The notes beneath the pieces were generated by a model that was given only the letters and a program-made list of their open reading frames with translations, did no database searches and was not told the origin of the DNA. From the NCBI RefSeq assembly GCF_011299615.1, contig NZ_CP049861.1, positions 1,674,001 to 1,738,000 on the forward strand: a stretch of 64,000 bases of DNA. The letters run 5' to 3'. Source of the DNA: Erysipelothrix sp. HDW6C. Its GTDB lineage: Bacteria > Bacillota_I > Bacilli_A > Erysipelotrichales > Erysipelotrichaceae. Positions 40,223-49,340 of this stretch are shown here, piece after piece (positions within the stretch are counted from its first letter, which is position 1; every line of letters starts with the position of its first letter). The translations under genes and the position numbers were made by a program.

Positions 40223-41678
40223 GTATTTTCTCCAATTCTAGTGAAAGTCGTTTTTGTGCTTCATCGTTTGACATATATGGTTCCATCTTCTTCAAACCCA
40301 TCAATAAACTTCTTTGATTTCCTATACCTAAGAGATTTGAATCTTCGATGAATTCTTCTAGTTCTTTCATTAGGTTTTCTTGTTCAAAGCTTTGAACAGA
40401 TCCATTTGCCACTCTTGAATAAAGTGCTTGAACAGGGAGATTATTTTCTAACCCTTTTGTAATAGTGGTAAAAATTAGTGATTGTTCTTTTGAAAGGTCA
40501 TTTTCAAATTGTTTAATGAGACCATTCTCTGAATTCATCTCAATAAAAAATGTTCCTTCACGTGTATCCAAGAGTTTCCAAAAAGTGTCATCTTTAGTCA
40601 ATTCTTGCCTTCCTTTATGAGTATTCACCTTACGAGAAACATTTTCTCCATCTGTTATCGCAGATAAGAGATTTTTCCTAATTTTACTTGGTACAGTCGC
40701 TCGACTTTTCATAATGTCGAGTTCCCAAAGATAATCAAGTGAATTTGGAAGGTCAACCTGTATTCTGAGATTCTTTGCCAATTCAGATTTGGAGTTAAGA
40801 CCTAAATAATCCCCCCAAACAATAAGTCGTTTATTTCTATAAATATAAAATCCTTGGGATTTATAATGTTCATTTGTTTTGCCCACTTGTCTTTTGTCAT
40901 TTGGCGACAAATTTGAATAGTGTGGAATTACAACAGGTGATAAATATAATTCTTCTCCGTCGACAACTATTTTTTTCTCTTGTAGTTCTTGTGTTCCTGG
41001 ATGAGACCGTAAAAAGGGGTCCTTAGGAGATATTGCCTGTCCGTTAATACTGATTTTTAATCTATTTCCTAATAACCTATGATATACAAGGGATATATGT
41101 TCACTTGCTAGACCCATTTGCTCCTCTAACTCTGTTTGCTGATTCACAGAAGAATGTTTAATTCTATCGAATACTTGCCACATCACTAGGGTTCCAGAGT
41201 TTTTGTCTAAGAGGGTTGATACATTCGGAATTTGATGAATTTGTTCCATTGAAAGCAGTTTAACGTTAAATTCTTGAGTTTGAAGTACATAATCTAAATC
41301 CCACTGCAGTGCCTCAAGATGCTCACCTTGTTTACTTAATACTGTAAGAAGTCTGCACTGAGAAAAACTAGCTGATTTTAAACCCATACCAAATCGTCCA
41401 AGATCATCCTTAGCACGCGTTTCTGTTGGATTCTTGCTGCCAAGACGCATAGCATTAATTAACTGATCGTGATTCATTCCAAAACCATCATCAAAAATTT
41501 GTATCATCGGTGAACCTTCGAATGACAGTAAAAAAATATTAATATTTTGCGAATTAGCACTTAGCGAATTATCAATAATATCGGCCATTGCTGTCTCGAA
41601 TGTATAACCAATTGAACGGATGCTCTCAATCAGATTCGATGCACTTGGAAGTAAAAGTAAATCATTACTTGTTTCCAT
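40209..41678 (-). CDS. GHKL ATPase of the MORC/MutL-like restriction type
   Basis: A 489-residue ATPase with a Bergerat fold in the first 230 residues. The N-box is TFETAMADIIDNSLSA, the G1 box is FDDGFGM and the G2 box is GRFGMGLKSAS. The remainder resembles the S5-like and linker parts of MutL/MORC relatives. ATP-driven dimerisation as a DNA clamp is the family model. It overlaps the methylase by 14 bp and Z1 by 14 bp, so the three are tightly coupled. Comparative genomics has linked such genes with restriction systems and proposed them as relatives of eukaryotic MORC. Confidence 0.9.
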   Translation of the reverse strand: METSNDLLLLPSASNLIESIRSIGYTFETAMADIIDNSLSANSQNINIFLLSFEGSPMIQIFDDGFGMNHDQLINAMRLGSKNPTETRAKDDLGRFGMGLKSASFSQCRLLTVLSKQGEHLEALQWDLDYVLQTQEFNVKLLSMEQIHQIPNVSTLLDKNSGTLVMWQVFDRIKHSSVNQQTELEEQMGLASEHISLVYHRLLGNRLKISINGQAISPKDPFLRSHPGTQELQEKKIVVDGEELYLSPVVIPHYSNLSPNDKRQVGKTNEHYKSQGFYIYRNKRLIVWGDYLGLNSKSELAKNLRIQVDLPNSLDYLWELDIMKSRATVPSKIRKNLLSAITDGENVSRKVNTHKGRQELTKDDTFWKLLDTREGTFFIEMNSENGLIKQFENDLSKEQSLIFTTITKGLENNLPVQALYSRVANGSVQSFEQENLMKELEEFIEDSNLLGIGNQRSLLMGLKKMEPYMSNDEAQKRLSLELEKIHENN

Positions 41679-42984
41679 TAAGAATCCTCTTTTCTATGTG
41701 ATCTATTGCGAGAAAAATCTCCTCAAGAACTGGAACACAGATACTATTCCCTGCTAGCTTGTATGTCTTCTCCCCACTTAATCCCTTTACTTTCTCATTA
41801 TTGATTTTATCGAACTGTGAATTAGGAAAACCCATTAGTCCGAAGCATTCACGTTGTGTTAGGTATCTGTAAGGTCTCTTATTTTCATATCCCCACTTTG
41901 TCTCGATTAAACCTGCATTAGGATTTCGATCCTGTTTTGTGGTAATTGTTCTAGCAATAGCACCAGTGAATTCTTGTTTTTTTGTTTCTGGATCATATGT
42001 AACTATAATTGGATTTCCTATTGAGTTGTATGTCTTGGTTTTTTCTTTGATTACCCCATGTATTTTTTTTCTACTGCGGGTGTAGTTGGGATGTACCAGA
42101 ATTTGCTCATCAATGTACTTATCCAAATATATGAATTCATCAATTTTCTTTTGAACACGAATATTTTGTCTTGTTAAATTGTTTTCTTCTAGCAAATAGG
42201 TCTCAATTTCCTCTTTTACTTTTTTATTATTATCGATTTTTATACTTAACATATACGCACGTCGTCTTTTTTGAGGAAGACCAAATTCCGAAGCATCTAA
42301 CAACCATTTTTTGGAGTCATCCTCATATGAAAAATGATTGTAGTAACCCAAACTTTCCAATTTATTCAACCATAATGTAAAATCTTCTTTATGAGTTTTA
42401 GAAAATACTTGCATAACATTTTCCATGAGTAAGAATTTAGGTAATTCCAAATTGGAATCTATGCGCTCTTCTAGGATTCTTTCTATTTCCCACAATAGCC
42501 CGGATCTTGTTCCTCCATCTTTTTGGATACCATTATTTCCGGAATTATGAAATGCAGCACCGACAGACAGATCTTGACACGGGAATGAATAAGTCAACAA
42601 ATCTATTTCCTTTGGTAAACTTTTTCCACTCAATTTAGTAATATCTGTAAAGTGTTTCTTTTCGCTTCCATTTATTGCTTGATATAAAAGTCTTAATTTT
42701 TCAACGGGTGTTTGAACAAGTGATCTCTCAGTAATTGGATTTTTTCCATTATTTGAGAGTGTCAAATTTCTAAGTTTATCAATGAGTTCCTCCTTACTCA
42801 TTCTCTTTATATTTTCATCAATTCTGTTTCCATGATGCATTAAATGGTATGCGATGATTGCGCCAATTTCCCATTCAACCGTAGCTAATACAGTAAAATC
42901 TATCCCTATGTTTTCAAGTGCCTGTCTCTGAGAACCAATACCCGAAAATGTCTCAACAATTCTCACAATTAACCTTACCCTCAT
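41665..42984 (-). CDS. DNA cytosine-C5 methyltransferase of the MORC-like system
   Basis: A 439-residue C5-methylase. Motif I is ETFSGIGSQ at residue 10, motif IV is YSFPCQDLS with the catalytic Cys near 136, motif VI contains the ENV triplet, motif VIII is QKRRRAYML, and motif X is LAGNSICVPVLEEI. It marks host DNA. The first ATG at 42984 has only a weak site. A GTG at 42966, preceded by AGGGTAAGG, may be the real start and removes six residues. It heads the operon methylase-GHKL-Z1-DUF4420-AIPR. The recognition sequence is unknown. Confidence 0.93.
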   Translation of the reverse strand: MRVRLIVRIVETFSGIGSQRQALENIGIDFTVLATVEWEIGAIIAYHLMHHGNRIDENIKRMSKEELIDKLRNLTLSNNGKNPITERSLVQTPVEKLRLLYQAINGSEKKHFTDITKLSGKSLPKEIDLLTYSFPCQDLSVGAAFHNSGNNGIQKDGGTRSGLLWEIERILEERIDSNLELPKFLLMENVMQVFSKTHKEDFTLWLNKLESLGYYNHFSYEDDSKKWLLDASEFGLPQKRRRAYMLSIKIDNNKKVKEEIETYLLEENNLTRQNIRVQKKIDEFIYLDKYIDEQILVHPNYTRSRKKIHGVIKEKTKTYNSIGNPIIVTYDPETKKQEFTGAIARTITTKQDRNPNAGLIETKWGYENKRPYRYLTQRECFGLMGFPNSQFDKINNEKVKGLSGEKTYKLAGNSICVPVLEEIFLAIDHIEKRILNGNK

Positions 42985-43022
42985 CTCTATTAAATCTAAA
43001 TCACACTATTAAAGCTAAATCA
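42985..43022 (-). repeat. 19-bp tandem repeat immediately upstream of the C5-methylase
   Basis: Two adjacent 19-bp units, 42985-43003 and 43004-43022, match at 17 of 19 positions (minus strand unit core TGATTTAGnTTTAATAG). They abut the methylase ATG. This placement is typical of an operator for autoregulation of a restriction system, or of a promoter duplicated in tandem. Confidence 0.65.
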
Positions 43023-43110
43023 CGATTTATCCCATTACTGATTAACAAAACACAATAAAATACCAAATCGTTTTTACTCATCGAAGAATATTATTTCATC
43101 TGTATAAGTA

Positions 43111-44835
43111 CTAAATTTTCTCTCTCATGATTTCCTTTGCTTCGGAAATGTCAATTCTTGCTTTATGTCCATGCTTTTCAAGCATGTGCAACAAATTAGC
43201 ACCGTTCAATAATGTGATTGGTTTGTCTTTAGCAAAGTCATAAGAGTCATTTCCATAATTAGCGGTTGTTACCAAAATCCCCTTGGTTGCGCCTTCATTC
43301 ATCACAGTTCCATATAAATCACGAACGTTTGCGACACCTACTACATTTGTATATCGCTTTGCTTGAATCACAATTTTTCCTCCTCGGATTGGATCAGGAT
43401 CAAATGCAATTGCATCAACACCACCATCTCGACTCGATTGAGTGATTTTGACTTCACCACCATTAGCATTGAATTCTTGTTCAAAAACTTCTCGAATCAA
43501 ATTTTCAAAGTCCTGCCAATCCATAGCAGCCAAATTGCTTTCTTCATTCATTTCACTAGTTACAGAGTATGAATCGATAAATCTGCTATCATTTTTAGAA
43601 ATTGTCATAACTGGGGCTACTGGAGTAATAAGAGCAATTTTTGTTGCTGACACGCCTTTTGCACTCTTGAACCAAGCCTTGGCGTCGATATTTTTCAAAT
43701 CTAGATTATTAAACTCACTTCTATTTACCTTTACAGACAAGATGCACGGTTCAATTCTCTTTCCAGTTGTTTTATCAATTGTATTAACCCTACCATTCAA
43801 GACTATCGATTTAATTTTCCCATAACTTTCGCTACCGAAAATGCGTTCAAATACTAATAAAACTATTTGGTACACAACATCATCATAAAGAGTATTTAGA
43901 GCCGTCTTAGATATCATGGTTTGTTTAAAATCATCACGAGATTTAATATATGTAACCGACTTTAGAGTGGGCATATCCTCAATCACAGGAAAGTAATAAT
44001 CTACTACACAAATCCCTGACTCCGGATCAAATTCCACATCGTATTTATGCTTAAAACTAATTGGATAATTAATAAGATCTAACGTCTCGAGTACAAAATC
44101 AACAACTGTATCCCTATCTGCTTCTTTATGCTTTTGAATAAAGATATCAATTCCTTTGTGTTGCTCATTTATTATTGACTCAAACTGCCTTTTTCTATCT
44201 TTCCATTCTTTTAATTCCTTCTTGTACTTTGCCTTATTAGAATCTTGAATTTTTGCTATTCTACTATTCTCTTCCTCTTCCATTCTATTATTGATCTTAT
44301 CAGCTTCGTTCTTTGCGATAGTCCATTGAGAAAGCGCTTCAGCAAATCTATCTTGATTACGCTTCGCGTGATCATTTGCTTTCTTCTTACTTAACTTAGT
44401 AAAAATACTCATCTTCGCATTGAAAACTTCATCAGTTGACACTGGTTTTCTTGGAATGTTGACTAATTTCAACTTGTTCTTCTTCACTCTCGGAGGCAAG
44501 AATGGGTCTTCTTCTTCAAACTCAGTATTGTCGTAGAGATTATTCCACTTGAAGAAAAGCTTATCTTTTGAATGTAAGAGGGACTGTGATTTTTCGATTA
44601 TCATCTCTGCTTCTGCAGTTTTATTTTTTGCAATTTCTGTTTTATCCTCAATCAATTTTCTTGACTTTTCTTTCTTACTCCTTTGTTTCTCAACTTCCTT
44701 TTTTCTCAGCCATTGCTCGTCCCATTGCGCCTGAATAGCATCACATTTTAAATTAACTTCATTCCTTGATTTTCCTTTGACCACTCGGTATTTATTCAGA
44801 CCGTCGTGTATTAACTCTCGTTCGTAATTTGCCAT
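43111..44835 (-). CDS. Mrr-type restriction endonuclease with N-terminal coiled coil
   Basis: A 574-residue protein. The N-terminal half (to about 240) is Lys/Glu-rich and strongly coiled-coil. The middle is unassigned. The last 130 residues are an Mrr catalytic domain: DWQDFENLIREVFEQEF, then DGGVDAIAF and VIQAKRYT, giving the D and QxK catalytic pattern. Mrr-like enzymes cut modified or foreign DNA. A methyl-directed activity would conflict with the adjacent methylases unless it is tuned to other modifications. It ends 126 bp before the C5-methylase and has its own leader, so it may be an independent defence gene. Confidence 0.87.
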   Translation of the reverse strand: MANYERELIHDGLNKYRVVKGKSRNEVNLKCDAIQAQWDEQWLRKKEVEKQRSKKEKSRKLIEDKTEIAKNKTAEAEMIIEKSQSLLHSKDKLFFKWNNLYDNTEFEEEDPFLPPRVKKNKLKLVNIPRKPVSTDEVFNAKMSIFTKLSKKKANDHAKRNQDRFAEALSQWTIAKNEADKINNRMEEEENSRIAKIQDSNKAKYKKELKEWKDRKRQFESIINEQHKGIDIFIQKHKEADRDTVVDFVLETLDLINYPISFKHKYDVEFDPESGICVVDYYFPVIEDMPTLKSVTYIKSRDDFKQTMISKTALNTLYDDVVYQIVLLVFERIFGSESYGKIKSIVLNGRVNTIDKTTGKRIEPCILSVKVNRSEFNNLDLKNIDAKAWFKSAKGVSATKIALITPVAPVMTISKNDSRFIDSYSVTSEMNEESNLAAMDWQDFENLIREVFEQEFNANGGEVKITQSSRDGGVDAIAFDPDPIRGGKIVIQAKRYTNVVGVANVRDLYGTVMNEGATKGILVTTANYGNDSYDFAKDKPITLLNGANLLHMLEKHGHKARIDISEAKEIMREKI

Positions 44836-44976
44836 TTTCCCTCTCCTATTTATCAGTTGTATTAATCTTATATAAACTATACCAAAAAGCGTCTCTCAAA
44901 TGAAGCTCTAAAAGCGCGTATTCTTGTAATTCAAATAGAAAAAGCACATCGATTCATACTACATCTGCGAATTTTT

Positions 44977-45021
44977 AAAAAAAGTCATTTGTTCGTTTTG
45001 AACAAATGACTTTTTGTTTGA
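44977..45021. terminator. Terminator between the GH1 operon and the defence island
   Basis: A long stem (AGTCATTTGTTC with GAACAAATGACT) around a short loop has runs of A on one side and T on the other, so it can act on both strands. It ends 3 bp before the GH1 stop and marks the edge of the accessory block. Confidence 0.85.
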
Positions 45022-45023
45022 AA

Positions 45024-46424
45024 CTAAATGATGCTTGAAACTAGTTCCTTATACCAGTAGAAACTCTTCTTTGGATATCTAGGAAGTCTTTTATCATCAA
45101 AATCAACTCGCACAAGCCCATAACGTTTCTCATAACCATTAACCCAGCTATAGAGATCCATCGTTGACCAAGCGTAATACCCTTTAACGTTGCAGCCTTC
45201 TGACTTAGCTTCCAACATCTTATCAATGTATGCTTGCATCATCGCAATGCGCTCATCATCCTCGACATAACCGTTCTCATCTGCTGTTTCATAACAACCG
45301 TGACCATTCTCTGTAATATAAACTGGGATATCACCATACTTATTCTTGATATCAAAGAGTGTATCATACATACATTGTGGATAGATTTCCCGTCCCCATA
45401 AGTTGCGTTGTGTTGTAAGATCAAATGAATTCTCGAACCATCCCTTGATGCGGATTCCTTCTTTCATTGAAGAACCTGCACCTTTATTATTGTGGAATAC
45501 TTCAGTTGGTTCATCACTTGAATCAGTTACATAATAGCGGTTGTAAACGTTCAGGCCTAGGAAGTCGATAGTCCCTTCCCTAAAATCGAAAGTATCATCA
45601 AATTTCATGAAGGATGTATCAATACCAAATTCTTGGAGTTGAAGAATTAGTGATGCTGGTAATACACCATTAATTGCGGTATCAAGTATGAGATTGTTGT
45701 AGAAATTCTCTGCAATGAGTTTCACGCGCTCAGGATTCTTCGTGATCGTGTCAACTTCAACATTACAACTATCATGGGCGATACCAATCTCACCCTTTAA
45801 TTCAAGACTCTTATAGATTTTGACTGCTTTCGCACTTGCCAGCACTTCATGGTAGATGACCGTGAAATAACGTTGGAAGTCTTGTTTGTGGTTGGGTGGA
45901 TAGTTTCCTACAATGTTGGAACAATACGCATAGTATCTTAATTCGTTGATGGTGACCCACAGCTTTACGCGGTCTCCAAATGCCTTGAAGCAGACTCTTG
46001 CATACTCAGCGAATGCATCAACAATTGTGCGATTCGCCCAACCGCCCTGCTCTGCTAAAGCATTGGGTAGGTCGTAGTGAAAGAGTGTGACATTCGGCTC
46101 AATACCATTGAGAAGACAGTAATCTATGACACGATTGTAGAAATCAATGCCTTGTTGATTAACCGCACCTATCCCCTCAGGGATAATACGCGCCCATGAA
46201 ATTGAAAAGCGATAGGTATTTTGACCTGACGCTTTCATCAGGTCTATGTCTTCTTCGTATCGATGATAGAAGTCACAGGAAACATCTCCTGTTGCTCCAT
46301 TAATATTTAAGGGATTGCCATGACTGAAGACATCCCATTCACCCAATCCTTTGCCATCTGCATCCCACGCACCTTCACATTGATAAGCTGCGGTTGCGCT
46401 ACCCCATAAGAATTTTTCTGACAT
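45024..46424 (-). CDS. GH1 6-phospho-beta-glycosidase
   Basis: A 466-residue retaining glycosidase with the (beta/alpha)8 fold. The N-terminal signature is FLWGSATAAYQCEGAW, the acid/base Glu is in TINELRY and the nucleophile in YITENGHG. The C-terminal SWVNGYEKRYG carries the Ser, Lys and Tyr positions that bind the sugar 6-phosphate in LacG-type enzymes. It should hydrolyse the phosphorylated product of the EIIBC transporter of the same operon. Its start overlaps the stop of the M24-like gene. The specific sugar (gluco or galacto) is not settled. Confidence 0.9.
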   Translation of the reverse strand: MSEKFLWGSATAAYQCEGAWDADGKGLGEWDVFSHGNPLNINGATGDVSCDFYHRYEEDIDLMKASGQNTYRFSISWARIIPEGIGAVNQQGIDFYNRVIDYCLLNGIEPNVTLFHYDLPNALAEQGGWANRTIVDAFAEYARVCFKAFGDRVKLWVTINELRYYAYCSNIVGNYPPNHKQDFQRYFTVIYHEVLASAKAVKIYKSLELKGEIGIAHDSCNVEVDTITKNPERVKLIAENFYNNLILDTAINGVLPASLILQLQEFGIDTSFMKFDDTFDFREGTIDFLGLNVYNRYYVTDSSDEPTEVFHNNKGAGSSMKEGIRIKGWFENSFDLTTQRNLWGREIYPQCMYDTLFDIKNKYGDIPVYITENGHGCYETADENGYVEDDERIAMMQAYIDKMLEAKSEGCNVKGYYAWSTMDLYSWVNGYEKRYGLVRVDFDDKRLPRYPKKSFYWYKELVSSII

Positions 46425-47809
46425 TATTGTTCCCCCTTTACAATGCGAAGTGCGCGATCTTTATCGAGTAACAATGGTCGATAATAAAGCGTTGCATTAC
46501 TTGTAGGAAGAACATGTTTTGGCAGGTTAATACCCAGTTCATGAATCATGTATTGGCGGCGTGCTTGAATGCGTTGCCACATCTCTGGGTAGTCGGTAGC
46601 AATAGCGTTTCGAAGACTTTCGTCTGCGAGCATAATTCCAGATTCACAACTTGCGCCCGCATAACCACTTATGGATGGGATAATATCAATTTGGAAGATC
46701 ATCCCACTTTTTATCTTTTCAAATGATTCAGGGTATATCGGGGAAGCCATCCATTCTTCGTCTGAGCAGAGATGTCCTGGGTTAAGATACCACCCATAGT
46801 CTTTTTGAGGGAAATTTTGCGCAATGGTTTGATACAGCGATCCACCTGTTGATTCCAACTCAATTGATTGAACCCATGTTGTTACCGCATGATAGTACGG
46901 TATTGCAAGGCGTTCTAGGTAGTCATTTGCGTGGTTGGGTAATTGACTCACATTTGAAACTGCATAGCCGCCACGGCTCTGTAATCCACCCTTGAAGCCT
47001 GTTGTCATTGAGATTGCGTCACCAATCGCAATGCGTTTATCAGTTGGGTAAATGTTTGCATCAATAAAACGTTCACCGGATGCCAGTATCGTGACAACAT
47101 TATGGTATTGTCCATACGCATCCAAGTGGGATGCAACATCCATTTCCGACACACCCTCTTCAAGTGCATTCATTGCATTGAGGATACTGTTACCAGCCAA
47201 TGCAGCACCAAATTCATAGTGAGCCAGTTCGTTTGCATTATTCGTTTGTCGTACACCATGCTCACCAATGAAAATTGCAGTCTGATTGGTAATTATTGCT
47301 TGGGGTGCAACAGTCCGCAATGCTTCAACAATAAAATATGGCAAATCAACAATACCAAGATTATCCTCGGATGTACTGGTAAATTGCTTCCATCCTACAA
47401 GTCCAATTGCCTTCGCTTCACCCAACTTGCAGTCACTTAAAATATCTGCAACTGTTCGTTGTTCAAACATGGGTTGGTTTGGCAATGATAAATGTGGCAT
47501 GTGAACAGGTGTTACAGCAATCCGTGCTTTGGATGCTTTATTTAAGTTTTCATTGCCAAGAACCATATAGGCTTCACCACTTTGATGGAGCACTAAGAGT
47601 GCTTCTTCAAATCGCGGCACAAATCCAGCAAGATATTCAAAGTTACCGCCATGTTCAAGATCGGCATAAATCACCAATACATCTTGTTGTTTTTCTTTCA
47701 TCTTCTTGACGACCTTGCTTAACCGTTCACGAATCGTCGCCTCTGTAATCATGACCGGTTTTAAACCGACTTCTAATTCTGGTTGGTTTACTTTTTCTAA
47801 CGTAATCAA
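46424..47809 (-). CDS. M24-family (aminopeptidase P/creatinase-like) protein, probably lacking metal ligands
   Basis: A 461-residue protein with an N-terminal creatinase-like domain and a C-terminal pita-bread domain. The segment that normally reads GDxVxxDxGxxxxGYxSDxTR is here ISMTTGFKGGLQSRGGYAVS, so both Asp ligands are absent. A histidine remains in PGHLCSD and an acidic residue in CESGIML. It may be non-catalytic, metal-independent like creatinase, or specific for an unusual substrate. The genomic position between an M81 gene and GH1 in a PTS operon suggests handling of an amide or sugar conjugate. Confidence 0.78.
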   Translation of the reverse strand: MITLEKVNQPELEVGLKPVMITEATIRERLSKVVKKMKEKQQDVLVIYADLEHGGNFEYLAGFVPRFEEALLVLHQSGEAYMVLGNENLNKASKARIAVTPVHMPHLSLPNQPMFEQRTVADILSDCKLGEAKAIGLVGWKQFTSTSEDNLGIVDLPYFIVEALRTVAPQAIITNQTAIFIGEHGVRQTNNANELAHYEFGAALAGNSILNAMNALEEGVSEMDVASHLDAYGQYHNVVTILASGERFIDANIYPTDKRIAIGDAISMTTGFKGGLQSRGGYAVSNVSQLPNHANDYLERLAIPYYHAVTTWVQSIELESTGGSLYQTIAQNFPQKDYGWYLNPGHLCSDEEWMASPIYPESFEKIKSGMIFQIDIIPSISGYAGASCESGIMLADESLRNAIATDYPEMWQRIQARRQYMIHELGINLPKHVLPTSNATLYYRPLLLDKDRALRIVKGEQ

Positions 47810-47883
47810 ATCTTTACCTCCTAAAATTTACTATGAACATACTCGATTCAGCAATCGACTGATTCAGCCAATTGCTGAACTCG

Positions 47884-49338
47884 TTAAATATTATCGATTG
47901 GGAACATTGGACGCATAATGCGTTTAAAAGGAATTGCTTTTGTATCTTGAGGTGTTGGGCCATCCGTGAGTGACATGACTGCCCACTTTGAATTTGCTTC
48001 AAGATTTGGGAAGATGTACCCTTGTTTAACAACAATGACATCATAGTCATTCCATGATACACCAGCACTCGCAAATTGTGGTTCTTCACAAAATGGTGCA
48101 TTACAGTCGGCAACAACAATATCTATAAGGGTATCCTTAACACGAACAAGAACACAGTCACCGACAACATCCGAATTCTCAGTTTCATAGAAACCGCCTT
48201 TGAGACTTCCTTTGCTTAGTAAGATCACATCCAACGGAACAGACTCGGTGAGATCATTGAATCCCATTCCAAGATTTATTTGAATTTGTGAATGGAGTTC
48301 ATGACTTAAAAGTTCACGCAATGTGCTTTCGTCATGAATCGATGCGAAAAGATAGCGTTTGCTATTTCGATTTTCATGACTCAAAAGTTGTCTTAAAATA
48401 AAGGTATTCCCACCGTGTGATCCTGAGGTTACATTATCCCCAGAATCAGTGACAAATACTGGCGAGCCCTCAAATTCAATGGCAGCCTGCAGTGCATCAT
48501 CGGGTTGCATTGTTGTCCCCGTATAATGGAATTCATGACGACGTTCCCAAATAAAATCATAGATTAAATCTGCTTGCTGCGATGCGTACGCTGTGTGTTC
48601 TAATGAACGTGGCACAACGACAACACCACAACCGGCAACATCTGTATCATGACGCAGATATCCTACATGCCATGAACAACTCATGATTCGCGGATCCATT
48701 TCAATCTCATTGAGAAAGTGATTGATTGAATTTACTGGTTCGTCTTTGGATACACTTTGCTCCCCACCTAAGATGAGGGGAAGTTTTCGATAAACTGGTT
48801 TTGTGTAGTTGCGTGACTGAATGGTATCAATTAACAATTTCGCAACACCGTTAACCGTATCGTCCATATCTGTGTGGGGTGTCTCACGATAACTGCGAAT
48901 AATCGTTGTATTGTCGACATATGCTTGCGACAAGTTCCCATGTGGATCACAGACAATCGCAATCGGTAAATAGTCACCTACCAAATCTCGAATGCTTTGA
49001 AGAATGTGATGATCACCCGATCCGCCCAGCAAATCCTCGACCTCACTTGCACCATGAAGATGAAGGAATATTCCATCCAACGTATCCATGTTCTCTTTAA
49101 TGTCTCGGATCAGACGGTTATGAATGTATGTGTATGCATTCTTTTCAATGATACCTGCTGACCCTGAGTTTGCATAAATAGACGGTACGATTTCAACACC
49201 GTTGCGTTCAAATACGTCGCGACAACGCATGCGATCAATACACTTTTGTCCAAATGCCAACTCGTAGTCTTCCAATTGACAACGGGCGGGAATATTGGCA
49301 TTGGATTCGGTCATAAATTGTCCAACAAGTACTTTCAT
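47884..49338 (-). CDS. M81-family (MlrC-like) metallohydrolase
   Basis: A 484-residue protein of the MlrC/M81 family. The metal-site motifs are visible as GIFLHLHGASE, CDPHGNLS and YRETPHTD, all in the first 190 residues, with the conserved C-terminal part from about 290. MlrC acts in microcystin breakdown, while most relatives have unknown substrates. It begins 2 bp after the EIIBC gene and is followed by the M24-like gene, so it belongs to the imported glycoside pathway. The natural substrate is unknown. Confidence 0.85.
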   Translation of the reverse strand: MKVLVGQFMTESNANIPARCQLEDYELAFGQKCIDRMRCRDVFERNGVEIVPSIYANSGSAGIIEKNAYTYIHNRLIRDIKENMDTLDGIFLHLHGASEVEDLLGGSGDHHILQSIRDLVGDYLPIAIVCDPHGNLSQAYVDNTTIIRSYRETPHTDMDDTVNGVAKLLIDTIQSRNYTKPVYRKLPLILGGEQSVSKDEPVNSINHFLNEIEMDPRIMSCSWHVGYLRHDTDVAGCGVVVVPRSLEHTAYASQQADLIYDFIWERRHEFHYTGTTMQPDDALQAAIEFEGSPVFVTDSGDNVTSGSHGGNTFILRQLLSHENRNSKRYLFASIHDESTLRELLSHELHSQIQINLGMGFNDLTESVPLDVILLSKGSLKGGFYETENSDVVGDCVLVRVKDTLIDIVVADCNAPFCEEPQFASAGVSWNDYDVIVVKQGYIFPNLEANSKWAVMSLTDGPTPQDTKAIPFKRIMRPMFPIDNI

Positions 49339-49340
49339 GA

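Noticed and set aside
30390-44835. A DISARM or BREX system
   Set aside because: No DrmABC, PglZ, BrxC or Lon-like genes are present; the gene set is of the MORC/Z1/AIPR type instead.
30347-45023. A prophage or integrative element
   Set aside because: No integrase, phage structural genes or clear attachment repeats were found at the island's edges.
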